DNA of 5,419 nucleotides from positions 1 to 5,419 of the forward strand of contig JAOUFX010000269.1 in the NCBI GenBank assembly GCA_029857975.1, read 5' to 3'. A model generated the notes under the pieces. The model was not told the origin of the DNA. It saw only the letters and a program-made list of their open reading frames with translations, and made no database searches. Source of the stretch: Deltaproteobacteria bacterium. GTDB lineage: Bacteria; Desulfobacterota; SM23-61. Positions within the stretch are counted from its first letter, which is position 1. Every line of letters begins with the position of its first letter. Of the stretch, positions 1 to 5,419 are shown piece after piece. The translations under genes and the position numbers were made by a program.

Positions 1-684
1 CAGCGCACCGGCCATATTGTCGGCGATCAATGTGCAGGGAATGTGGTCTTTCATCAGCTCCCAGGTCGTTAAGCGGGAACCCTGCAGGAACGGACGAGTT
101 TCGTCCACAAAGACATGAATACGCTTCCCCGCTTCAACCGCAGCGCGGATGACCCCTAAGGCCGTGCCATAACCCGCTGTCGCCAGTGCTCCGGCGTTGC
201 AGTGGGTAAGAATGGAACAACCGTCCGGGATGAGGATCTGCCCCTGTCTGCCCATTTCCCGGTTGGCGGCAACATCTTCTCTTAAGATCTGGGTGGCTTC
301 TTTTAGGAGCTTTTCCTTTACCGCCAAGACCCCTTGCTTTTGATTTTCTTCAGCCACCCGCTTCATCCTTTCTACTGCCCATACAATATTCACGGCTGTA
401 GGACGGGTGGCGATTAGAATCCGAGCCGTTTTGAGGATTTCCCGTCTCAGGATGGAGGGGTTATTGGTTTTGATCTGGCGAGCGCCGAGGACCATCCCGA
501 AAGCGGCAGCCACTCCAAGGGCTGGAGCTCCCCGGATGATCATTTTTTTTATGGCTTTGGCCACATCCTGATAGTTGACGCATTGATAGTAAGTTTCCGT
601 CTGGGGAAGCCGGGTCTGATCCAAAAGGAAAAGTTTATCATTCTTCCATTCCAGAGTTTTTAAACCCATACCAGAAGTTAACAT
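1..684 (-). CDS. mtnA: S-methyl-5-thioribose-1-phosphate isomerase, N-terminal 228 codons (C-terminus beyond the window)
   Basis: MtnA is a cytosolic enzyme of the methionine salvage pathway that converts the aldose 5-methylthioribose-1-phosphate to the ketose 5-methylthioribulose-1-phosphate. It is related to the eIF2B regulatory subunits. The reverse-strand frame is open from the ATG at 684 to position 1. Recognisable family blocks are LEWKNDKLFLLDQTRLP (about residues 11-27), IIRGAPALGVAAAFG (49-63), ATRPTAVN (92-99), THCNAGALATAGYGTA (160-175, with the expected catalytic Cys at 162), DETRPFLQGSRLTTWEL (194-210) and ADNMAG (221-226). The second catalytic residue of the family, an Asp in the later GxDR segment, lies outside the window. 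The family is usually about 340-350 residues, so about a third is missing only because of the window edge. ATG 684 is the first start after an in-frame TGA at 697-699. ATG 669 is an alternative; neither has a well-spaced Shine-Dalgarno site. The gene is divergent from the transporter operon. Family assignment is very secure; the exact start is less so. Confidence 0.95.
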   Translation of the reverse strand, partial: MLTSGMGLKTLEWKNDKLFLLDQTRLPQTETYYQCVNYQDVAKAIKKMIIRGAPALGVAAAFGMVLGARQIKTNNPSILRREILKTARILIATRPTAVNIVWAVERMKRVAEENQKQGVLAVKEKLLKEATQILREDVAANREMGRQGQILIPDGCSILTHCNAGALATAGYGTALGVIRAAVEAGKRIHVFVDETRPFLQGSRLTTWELMKDHIPCTLIADNMAGAL

Positions 685-698
685 ATTGGGAAAAACTC

Positions 699-786
699 AG
701 CAAGAAGAAATCCCTCCTGGCCGGCCTTTACTTTTTCTATGCCTCCGGTTCTTTTTTGCCTTTGCATAACTCTTTCTTTTCTTGCT
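699..786. repeat. Short inverted repeat flanking the divergent intergenic region
   Basis: AGCAAGAA at 699-706 is the exact reverse complement of TTCTTGCT at 779-786. The two arms are separated by 72 nt, and beyond the 8 perfect pairs the match continues only loosely. The right arm overlaps the -10 element of the plus-strand promoter candidate; the left arm lies just upstream of mtnA. It might be a paired operator for the divergent promoters. An 8-base match in pyrimidine-rich DNA can also arise by chance. Confidence 0.2.
711..720 (-). promoter_or_regulatory. Strong Shine-Dalgarno-like sequence upstream of mtnA, poorly spaced for its ATG
   Basis: On the minus strand this reads CCAGGAGGGA, a near-ideal ribosome-binding core. 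It ends about 27 nt before the mtnA ATG at 684, too far for ordinary initiation there, and an in-frame TGA (697-699) rules out a longer mtnA start. It is well spaced (8 nt) from a TTG at 703. That TTG opens a 21-codon frame that overlaps the mtnA start in another frame and stops at 638. Whether it serves a leader peptide or is fortuitous cannot be told from the sequence. Confidence 0.45.
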
Positions 787-791
787 AATAT
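762..791 (+). promoter_or_regulatory. Candidate sigma70-type extended -10 promoter of the transporter operon
   Basis: A TGC-TAATAT element (783-791) gives an extended -10: the TGn motif immediately before a hexamer matching TATAAT at 4 of 6 positions, including the conserved second A and final T. A weak -35 (TTGCAT, 762-767, 3 of 6) sits 18 nt upstream, and extended -10 promoters tolerate poor -35 boxes. Transcription would begin near 797-799, leaving a leader of about 27 nt with the Shine-Dalgarno site. This rests on sequence reading alone. Confidence 0.5.
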
Positions 792-807
792 GGAATAGTT
801 TTAGCTG

Positions 808-814
808 AAGGGAG
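808..814 (+). promoter_or_regulatory. Ribosome-binding site deciding the GTG start of the binding-protein gene
   Basis: AAGGGAG lies 10 nt before the GTG at 825. No ATG in this frame gives a proper signal peptide, whereas initiation at this GTG yields a Lys-rich n-region followed by a hydrophobic core. The ribosome site and the signal peptide therefore both support the GTG start. Confidence 0.75.
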
Positions 815-824
815 AATAAAGAAA

Positions 825-2075
825 GTGAAAAAACCAGGGAAAAACTTGCGAAGCTTCTCCGCGGGATTGTTGGTACTATCCTGCTTGTTTTGCATCTCCC
901 CCCAAGGGATAACCCATGCGGAACAGCCCTACCGGATTGGGTTTACCGTTCCCTTGACGGGAGCCTTCGGCAAGGACGGTGCCCTGGTGAAGGACGCTTA
1001 TGTTTTTTGGCAAGAAACGGTCAATGCCCAGGGAGGGATAGCAGTCAAAAAGAAACGTTATCCTGTGGAACTAATTTATTACGACGATAAAAGCGAACCG
1101 CAGAGTAGCGCCAAATTGGTGGAAAAATTGATTACGGAAGACAAAGTGGATCTCATCCTGGGCGGGTTCGGTTCCAGCCAGGTGATCGCGGCCAGCGCGG
1201 TCTCGGAGAAATTCCGCTATCCCATGACCTGCGGAGCCGCCAGCACGCTGAAGCTTTTTGATCGAGGATTCCAATATTATTTTTCCCTTTTGGGTAAGGC
1301 CCCCGAAGAAGTTCGAGGCTGTATAGAAATTTTGCCCACCTTGACTCCCCGACCTACGACGGCGGCCATCCTTGGAGCCAATATTCCCTTCAGCGCCGAT
1401 GCTGCGGATGGATTTAAAGCCTATGCCCCCCAGTTCGGGATTAAGGTTATCCATTTTGAGCTTTTCCCCATGGCTTTGATCGACTACAATTCCCTGTTGC
1501 ACAAAGTAAAGGGGAAGAAACCCGATGTGCTTTTGGTTGGGTCCCATTCCCTGGTCGCCATCCGCGTGATGAAAGGTTTAAAAGAAGTTGATTTTACGCC
1601 CCAAGGGGTTTTTTTCAGTTATGGCCCCACGGTTCCCGATTTCCTCAATTCTTTGGCCAAGGACGGAGAATATGTCTTTGCCGCCTCGGAATGGACGCCT
1701 AATCTCCCTTACCGGGACAACGTGTTCGGCACGGCAAAGAATTTCTACCACAAATATGTAAAACGGTTCGGGCGGCCTCCTGATTTCGTGGAGGCGGCCA
1801 GCGTAGCCGGCGCTCTGGTGCAACTGCAAGCCTTGCAAGAACTCGAATTCACCCCCCCGCTGAAAGACGCCGACCGGGAAAAAATTATGAAGTATTTTTA
1901 TTCGAAGCGCTTTGACAATTTCTATGGCCCGATCCGTTTTGGCCCCGACGGAGCTAATGAAATTCATCCTCCAGTGGTGGTTCAGGTTCAAGGGGGAAAG
2001 CTGGTTCATGTTTTCCCGCCGGATACGGCTGAAGGAAAGCCCGTCTATCCTATGAAGCCGTGGAAAAAAAGATAA
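825..2075 (+). CDS. livK: Periplasmic substrate-binding protein of a branched-chain amino acid type (HAAT) ABC transporter
   Basis: This is the periplasmic ligand receptor of the importer encoded downstream, of the type I bilobed Peripla_BP_6/LivK-like family. Residues 1-32 form a Sec signal peptide: basic MKKPGK, a hydrophobic core around 13-25, and a likely cleavage after THA (32), before EQPYRIG. A Cys at 20 is inside the hydrophobic core and does not make a good lipobox, so a soluble periplasmic protein is more likely than a lipoprotein. Family marks are IGFTVPLTGAFGKDG (38-52), NAQGGI (67-72), LIYYDDKSEP (83-92), and VDLILGGFGSSQVIAAS (from 108), which ends the first lobe and usually contributes ligand contacts. 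At 416 residues it is within the usual range. It is first in the operon, as is common for the receptor. The substrate is not determined: branched-chain or other hydrophobic amino acids are the default, but paralogues bind amides, urea or aromatic acids. The symbol denotes the family only. Confidence 0.93.
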   Translation: MKKPGKNLRSFSAGLLVLSCLFCISPQGITHAEQPYRIGFTVPLTGAFGKDGALVKDAYVFWQETVNAQGGIAVKKKRYPVELIYYDDKSEPQSSAKLVEKLITEDKVDLILGGFGSSQVIAASAVSEKFRYPMTCGAASTLKLFDRGFQYYFSLLGKAPEEVRGCIEILPTLTPRPTTAAILGANIPFSADAADGFKAYAPQFGIKVIHFELFPMALIDYNSLLHKVKGKKPDVLLVGSHSLVAIRVMKGLKEVDFTPQGVFFSYGPTVPDFLNSLAKDGEYVFAASEWTPNLPYRDNVFGTAKNFYHKYVKRFGRPPDFVEAASVAGALVQLQALQELEFTPPLKDADREKIMKYFYSKRFDNFYGPIRFGPDGANEIHPPVVVQVQGGKLVHVFPPDTAEGKPVYPMKPWKKR

Positions 2076-2099
2076 GGGAACCCCGCCGGTAATTTTTCC

Positions 2100-2969
2100 A
2101 TGATTCTTTTTTGGCAATCGTTGATTAATGGGCTCCTATTAGGAGGGATTTACGCGGCCTGCTCCGCAGGCTTCTCCCTCGCTTTCGGAGTCATGGGCGT
2201 AGTGAATCTCAGTCACGGTGACTTCGTAATGTTAGGGGCGTTTATTACCTACTGGATTTTTATTCTGGCAGGAATAGACCCCTTTCTAACGCTTCCCTTT
2301 ACCCTTTTGATCCTTTTCTTTCTCGGTTTTTTTTTGCAGCGGCTGACCATCAATCGCCTGGTGGGTTCACCTCCGATCATGTCCTATCTTTTGACCTTCG
2401 GGTTTCATCTGGTGCTATCGAATCTGGCCTTGAGGGCCTGGACCGCCGACTTTCGTACCGTGCAAACTTCTTATTCGGGCCTCACTATAAGCTTCGCAGG
2501 GCTGGTTATACCTTACTCTCGCTTAGCCACCTTTATTATGGCCATGGCGGTTATTCTCGGCCTCTATTTTCTCCTCTATCGTACAGAAACTGGGCGGTTA
2601 ATCCGGGCCACAGCGCAAGATCGGGAAATGGCCCAGCTCATGGGGGTAAAAATATTTAAAATTTACACCCTCACCTTTGCTCTGGCCGCGGCTATAACCG
2701 GCTTGGCCGGCTCTCTGATTTCTTTTACCTTTGTCATTCATCCCCAGATGGGGCTTCCTTTCACCATCACGGCGTTTTGTGTCGTAGTTCTGGGTGGAAT
2801 GGGTTACGTTCCTGGAACCCTGTGGGGAGGGATCATTTTAGGGCTTGTGGAATCCCTGGCCACAACCTACCTCACCGCAGGGATATCGGTGGCCATTACT
2901 TTTTTTCTGCTGCTTATTATACTCGTTACCCGGCCGCAAGGCATCCTCGGAAAAGGAGTTGTGGAGTAA
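2100..2969 (+). CDS. livH: Branched-chain amino acid type ABC transporter permease, LivH
   Basis: This inner-membrane permease pairs with LivM to form the translocation channel. It is a 289-residue, strongly hydrophobic protein with about eight predicted membrane segments. The N-terminus (QSLINGLLLGGIYAACSAG, from 6) and the block GVVNLSHGDFVMLGAF (33-48) are characteristic of LivH. The cytoplasmic coupling region that contacts the ATPases is visible as GRLIRATAQDREMAQLMGV (165-183), and the C-terminal marks LGGMGYVPGTLWGG (231-244) and RPQGILG (278-284) fit. It begins 24 nt after the binding-protein stop. The only Shine-Dalgarno-like sequence (AAGGGAA, 2074-2080) is 19 nt from the ATG, so initiation may be weak or helped by coupling from the upstream gene. 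The ATG fits the family N-terminus, so I keep this start. Confidence 0.95.
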   Translation: MILFWQSLINGLLLGGIYAACSAGFSLAFGVMGVVNLSHGDFVMLGAFITYWIFILAGIDPFLTLPFTLLILFFLGFFLQRLTINRLVGSPPIMSYLLTFGFHLVLSNLALRAWTADFRTVQTSYSGLTISFAGLVIPYSRLATFIMAMAVILGLYFLLYRTETGRLIRATAQDREMAQLMGVKIFKIYTLTFALAAAITGLAGSLISFTFVIHPQMGLPFTITAFCVVVLGGMGYVPGTLWGGIILGLVESLATTYLTAGISVAITFFLLLIILVTRPQGILGKGVVE

Positions 2970-2973
2970 AGGA
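2968..2973 (+). promoter_or_regulatory. Ribosome-binding site of livM, overlapping the livH stop
   Basis: AAAGGA begins inside the livH TAA (2967-2969) and lies 5 nt before the ATG at 2979 and 11 nt before a second in-frame ATG at 2985. Either start would give the same protein apart from two residues. The overlap with the livH stop suggests translational coupling between the two permease genes. Confidence 0.55.
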
Positions 2974-2978
2974 TCATA

Positions 2979-3938
2979 ATGCTTATGAGACGCCCAGGAT
3001 TGAACGGTATTTTGCTTCCCCTCCTGGTTTTGGGAATTATCCTGTTGCTCATTCCGTTGTTGGGAATGGCGGGATACCGGCTGCGTCTTTTCAGTCTCAT
3101 ATTTATGTGGGTTGCGCTGGCGGGCTGTTGGAATCTGATGTCAGGCTCCACCGGATACATCGACTTCGGCCCGGTGGCTTATTTCGGCGTTGGTTCCTAC
3201 TGCACCGCCCTTTTCATGATCAAAGGCGGGTTTCCATTTTTGCTCAGCATTTTTATAACCGGATGGATATGCGCGGCGTTATCCCTGGTCATCGGTCTTT
3301 CAACCCTGAGGCTTCAGGGAGCCTATTTCGCCATTGCCACCTTTGCAGCTGCGGAAGCGCTGAAACAAGTTGTGCTCGAGAGTGATCGAGTGCTGGATAT
3401 AGATTTTTTCGGAGGGGCTCACGGTCTAACTCTTCCCTCTCCCCCCTCGGGAATTTTTTTCTATTATGTCATGCTTTTTTTCATGGGGTTGGTGGTGTTT
3501 TTGACCGCCGTGATCCAAAAAAGTAAGCTGGGATATGGCCTGCGGGCTATAAAGGATGCCGAACAGGCCGCAGAGTTGACGGGTGTTCCCGCGCTCCAGA
3601 TTAAAATCCGTGCCTATATCCTGAGTTCGAGTCTTATCGGATGTATCGGAGGAGTGGAAGCTTACTGGTTAACCTATATCATTCCCGACGATGTTTTCAA
3701 TGTGATGCGCACCATCCAGATGGTCATCATGACCCTCCTGGGAGGAATGGGAACGCTTCTTGGCCCGGTCATTGGTGCGACATTCTTTACTCTGATATCA
3801 GAATTTTTTGGCGCTAAATTTGTCTATGATTATTTAATTCTTGTAGGGCTGGTTATCGTAGTTGTAATCCTTCTGATGCCCCAGGGAATTATTGGCACCC
3901 TGGTTAAAAAAAGAGGGAAATCGTCATGGCTTTTTTAG
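2979..3938 (+). CDS. livM: Branched-chain amino acid type ABC transporter permease, LivM
   Basis: This is the second inner-membrane permease, the partner of LivH. It has 319 residues, mostly hydrophobic helices, starting with a short basic segment (MRRPG) and a membrane span at about 10-30. Family blocks are WNLMSGSTGYIDFGPVAYFG (51-70), which corresponds to the usual GxxGQxSLGHAxFFG region with Asp in place of Ser, LRLQGAYFAIATFA (100-113), and GLRAIKDAEQAAELTGV (167-183), which carries the coupling helix. Later marks are LLGGMGTLLGPVIGA (253-267) and MPQGIIG (300-306). The gene begins 9 nt after livH and its last 13 nt overlap the start of livG, so the three genes are almost certainly co-transcribed and translationally coupled. 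Length and motif order are normal and there is no sign of a frameshift. Confidence 0.95.
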   Translation: MLMRRPGLNGILLPLLVLGIILLLIPLLGMAGYRLRLFSLIFMWVALAGCWNLMSGSTGYIDFGPVAYFGVGSYCTALFMIKGGFPFLLSIFITGWICAALSLVIGLSTLRLQGAYFAIATFAAAEALKQVVLESDRVLDIDFFGGAHGLTLPSPPSGIFFYYVMLFFMGLVVFLTAVIQKSKLGYGLRAIKDAEQAAELTGVPALQIKIRAYILSSSLIGCIGGVEAYWLTYIIPDDVFNVMRTIQMVIMTLLGGMGTLLGPVIGATFFTLISEFFGAKFVYDYLILVGLVIVVVILLMPQGIIGTLVKKRGKSSWLF

Positions 3939-4645
3939 AATGCCGCGGGGTAACCAAGCGTTTTGGCGCCCTGGAAGCGATCCGCAATTTTTCTTTTGCT
4001 CTCCGGCCCGGGGAAATCCTGGGATTAATTGGCCCCAACGGTTCTGGCAAAACGACGCTCTTTAACCTCATCACCGGTCTTTATGCCCCCGACGAAGGGG
4101 AAATTCTTTTTAAAGAAAAATCGATCGTCCATATCCCTCCCCACGAAATTTGTCGTCTGGGAATTGCCAAAACGTCCCAGATTACCATGCCCTTCGGCAC
4201 CATGTCGGTATATGAAAATATTCTTGTGGCGGCCCTTTATGGACAGAATCTGGGGATGGCCCAAGCGCATGTTGCCGCGGAGCGGATATTAGCGCTTGTC
4301 GGCCTGCATGAACAGCGCGATGAGCCGGCAGGGAAAATACCTGCACCCTTACGAAGACGACTGGAATTGGGTCGGGTTCTAGCCACGGGAGCAGAGGTTT
4401 TACTCCTCGATGAAGTCATGGCCGGTCTTACTCCGGCCGAAATCGAACAAGCCTTGGTGCTTTTAAAACTCCTGAGTACCCAAGCAACAATCATTATGGT
4501 CGAGCATGTCATGCAAGCGGTCATGGGAATTTCCGATCGGATACTGGTCATCCACCACGGGGAGAAAATTGCCGAAGGCACTCCCATCGAGGTGACGGGA
4601 AAGCCGGAAGTAATCGAAGCGTATCTGGGAAAACGGTATACCTAA
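3926..4645 (+). CDS. livG: ABC transporter ATP-binding protein, LivG type, with a degenerate signature motif
   Basis: This cytoplasmic ATPase subunit pairs with LivF to power the LivHM channel. It has 239 residues. Walker A is GPNGSGKT (36-43), the Q-loop Gln is at 85, Walker B with the catalytic Glu is LLLDE (159-163), the D-loop region is VMAGLTP (164-170), and the switch His is in VEHV (His 194). The C-terminus VIEAYLG (229-235) is typical of the LivG/LivF family. The ABC signature is unusual: where LSGGQ or LSYGQ is expected there is IPAPL (138-142), followed by RRRLELGRVLA, so the Ser and Gly residues that contact ATP are missing. Some LivG-like proteins with the DEVMAGL form of Walker B also have altered signatures, so this may be a subfamily trait and not decay. 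The start overlaps livM by 13 nt and has a GAGGG site about 8 nt upstream (3913-3917). Family membership is certain; the effect of the altered motif is inferred. Confidence 0.94.
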   Translation: MAFLECRGVTKRFGALEAIRNFSFALRPGEILGLIGPNGSGKTTLFNLITGLYAPDEGEILFKEKSIVHIPPHEICRLGIAKTSQITMPFGTMSVYENILVAALYGQNLGMAQAHVAAERILALVGLHEQRDEPAGKIPAPLRRRLELGRVLATGAEVLLLDEVMAGLTPAEIEQALVLLKLLSTQATIIMVEHVMQAVMGISDRILVIHHGEKIAEGTPIEVTGKPEVIEAYLGKRYT

Positions 4646-4720
4646 CCACTTTCTTATCCCCTCTTCCTTGTCCGTTTTCTGGGGAGAAGAGCGGAGAGAG
4701 GGGCCAACGACTAAAAAACC
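4646..4720 (+). promoter_or_regulatory. livG-livF gap with purine-rich ribosome-binding region and possible hairpin
   Basis: This 75 nt gap is the longest within an otherwise packed operon. CCCCTCTT (4658-4665) can pair with GAGAGGGG (4696-4703). An alternative pairing joins CTCTTC (4661-4666) to GAAGAG (4686-4691). The GAGAGGGG arm is also the best Shine-Dalgarno-like sequence before livF, though it ends 17 nt from the ATG. No U-tract follows, so this is not an intrinsic terminator. A structure that modulates livF translation or marks an RNA processing point is possible but only suggested by base pairing. Confidence 0.3.
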
Positions 4721-5419
4721 ATGCTTAAGATTGACCGGATCAACGTTTTTTACGGGGATGTCCATGTTCTATGGGATTTGTCACTCTATGTTTCCGCCGG
4801 AGAAATTGTAACCATCATCGGACCCAACGGCGCAGGAAAAAGTACACTTTTAAAGAGTATCGTCAACCTCTTGAAGCCAGCCAAGGGAGGGAAGGAAAAC
4901 GGGAAAATTTCCTTCCAAGGCCGGGACCTGGCCAGGCTTTCTCCTGAAGATACAGTACGCCTGGGGATGGCCATCGTTCCTGAAGGGTCGCGCGTTTTCC
5001 CCGATATGACCGTTCTGGATAACCTGTTAATGGGTTCATGCACCGAACCTGCCAGATCCCAGAGAAAAGCAACTCTCCAAGAAGTTTTCCAGCTCTTCCC
5101 CCGACTGGAAGAACGTATTCAGCAGAAAGCCAGAACTTTAAGTGGAGGGGAACGTCAAATGCTGGCCATCGGCAGGGCTCTCATGTCTCGGCCGACGTTA
5201 TTGCTCCTGGACGAACCTTCCCTTGGTCTGCAACCCCTCTTGGTTATTAAAACTTTCGAGACCGTAAGAGAAATCAATCGCCGGGGAATGGCTATTCTTC
5301 TGGTCGAGCAGAATGTGCAATTTTCATTAGAAATCAGCCAACGGGTTTATGTCCTGGAAAACGGAAAAATTGCTTTGGAAGGCAGGGCCAGCGATCTTTT
5401 ACAAAGCGAACACATCAAG
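4721..5419 (+). CDS. livF: ABC transporter ATP-binding protein, LivF type (last few residues beyond the window)
   Basis: This is the second cytoplasmic ATPase of the importer, the partner of LivG. The 233 codons visible are uninterrupted to the right edge. Walker A is GPNGAGKS (34-41), followed by the LivF-typical IVPEGSRVFPDMTV (85-98), where Glu replaces the Q-loop Gln. The signature LSGGERQ (140-146) is fully canonical, Walker B is LLLDEP (161-166), and the switch region is VEQN (195-198), where Gln replaces His as is normal in LivF. The end at SEHIK matches the point just before the usual EAYLG-like terminus, so probably fewer than ten residues are missing. ATG 4721 is the first possible start because an in-frame TAA lies at 4712-4714. 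With LivG's altered signature, the canonical LivF signature would complete the ATP site that uses LivG's Walker motifs. Confidence 0.95.
   Translation, partial: MLKIDRINVFYGDVHVLWDLSLYVSAGEIVTIIGPNGAGKSTLLKSIVNLLKPAKGGKENGKISFQGRDLARLSPEDTVRLGMAIVPEGSRVFPDMTVLDNLLMGSCTEPARSQRKATLQEVFQLFPRLEERIQQKARTLSGGERQMLAIGRALMSRPTLLLLDEPSLGLQPLLVIKTFETVREINRRGMAILLVEQNVQFSLEISQRVYVLENGKIALEGRASDLLQSEHIK

Larger units (their letters stand above)
685..824. other. Divergent intergenic region between mtnA and the transporter operon
   Basis: This 140-base stretch separates two outward-facing genes, so it should contain both promoters. It is rich in pyrimidine tracts on the plus strand. I can support a plus-strand extended -10 promoter and a Shine-Dalgarno site for the binding-protein gene, a minus-strand AGGAGG-type sequence, and a short inverted repeat. 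I see no RNA gene, terminator or convincing minus-strand promoter in it. Confidence 0.8.

Noticed and set aside
719..726. GGCCGGCC palindrome in the intergenic region as an operator
   Set aside because: It is a single short GC palindrome with no second copy and no suitable placement relative to the promoter candidate.
882..884. Cys 20 of the binding protein as a lipoprotein attachment site
   Set aside because: It sits inside the hydrophobic core with Leu-Phe following and lacks a good lipobox; the THA cleavage site after residue 32 is more convincing.
1071..1547. 158-codon open frame on the minus strand inside the binding-protein gene
   Set aside because: It lies antisense to a clear family member, its translation shows no recognisable domain, and it is explained as a shadow of the plus-strand codon pattern.
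1578..2117. 179-codon open frame on the minus strand over the end of the binding-protein gene
   Set aside because: It is antisense to livK and the livH start, and its translation is low in recognisable motifs and rich in Arg and His as expected of a shadow frame.
2327..2335. Run of nine T in livH as a possible frameshift or slippage site
   Set aside because: The LivH reading frame matches the family on both sides of the run, so no frameshift is present and nothing indicates programmed slippage.
2777..3385. 202-codon plus-strand frame spanning the livH-livM junction
   Set aside because: It overlaps both permeases in another frame, has a Cys/Arg/His-rich translation with no domain, and both real genes run intact through the region.
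5038..5250. 70-codon plus-strand frame inside livF
   Set aside because: It is in a different frame from the LSGGERQ and Walker B coding sequence and has no independent support.
5305..5316. Missing switch His (VEQN) in LivF as a sign of a degenerate ATPase
   Set aside because: Gln at this position and Glu at the Q-loop are usual features of LivF proteins, not a defect of this copy.

Overview
The window reads as bacterial chromosome from a Gram-negative organism. It carries a divergent pair of transcription units: part of a methionine-salvage gene (mtnA) leaving to the left, and a five-gene branched-chain amino acid type (LIV/HAAT family) ABC importer running to the right. Base composition looks close to balanced. 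The exported binding protein with a Sec signal peptide implies a periplasm. The overall flavour (mixed codon use, an orphan HAAT importer, GTG and ATG starts) would suit a deltaproteobacterium/Desulfobacterota or a similar anaerobe. That placement is an impression, not a demonstrated result.

Layout. Positions 1-684 (minus strand) hold the first 228 codons of S-methyl-5-thioribose-1-phosphate isomerase; its C-terminal part lies beyond the left edge. Positions 685-824 are a divergent intergenic region. On the plus strand it has an extended -10 promoter candidate and a Shine-Dalgarno site for the first transporter gene. On the minus strand it has a strong but oddly placed Shine-Dalgarno-like sequence. 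From 825 to the right edge come, in order, the periplasmic substrate-binding protein (825-2075), the LivH-type permease (2100-2969), the LivM-type permease (2979-3938), the LivG-type ATPase (3926-4645) and the LivF-type ATPase (4721 to the edge, only a few residues short of complete). The first four genes are tightly packed (24 nt gap, 9 nt gap, 13 nt overlap). A 75 nt gap before livF breaks the pattern.

How the genes work together. The binding protein would capture a small carboxylate-type ligand in the periplasm, most often a branched-chain or other hydrophobic amino acid in this family. It delivers the ligand to a LivH-LivM membrane channel, which a LivG-LivF ATPase pair drives. The sequence does not fix the substrate, and related systems also carry amides, urea or aromatic acids. 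MtnA works in recycling methylthioadenosine to methionine; a functional link with the importer is possible but unproven.

No new type of system was found. The points most worth checking are the degenerate ABC signature in LivG, the misplaced ribosome-binding site and small overlapping reading frame ahead of mtnA, and the possible RNA structure around the livF ribosome-binding region.
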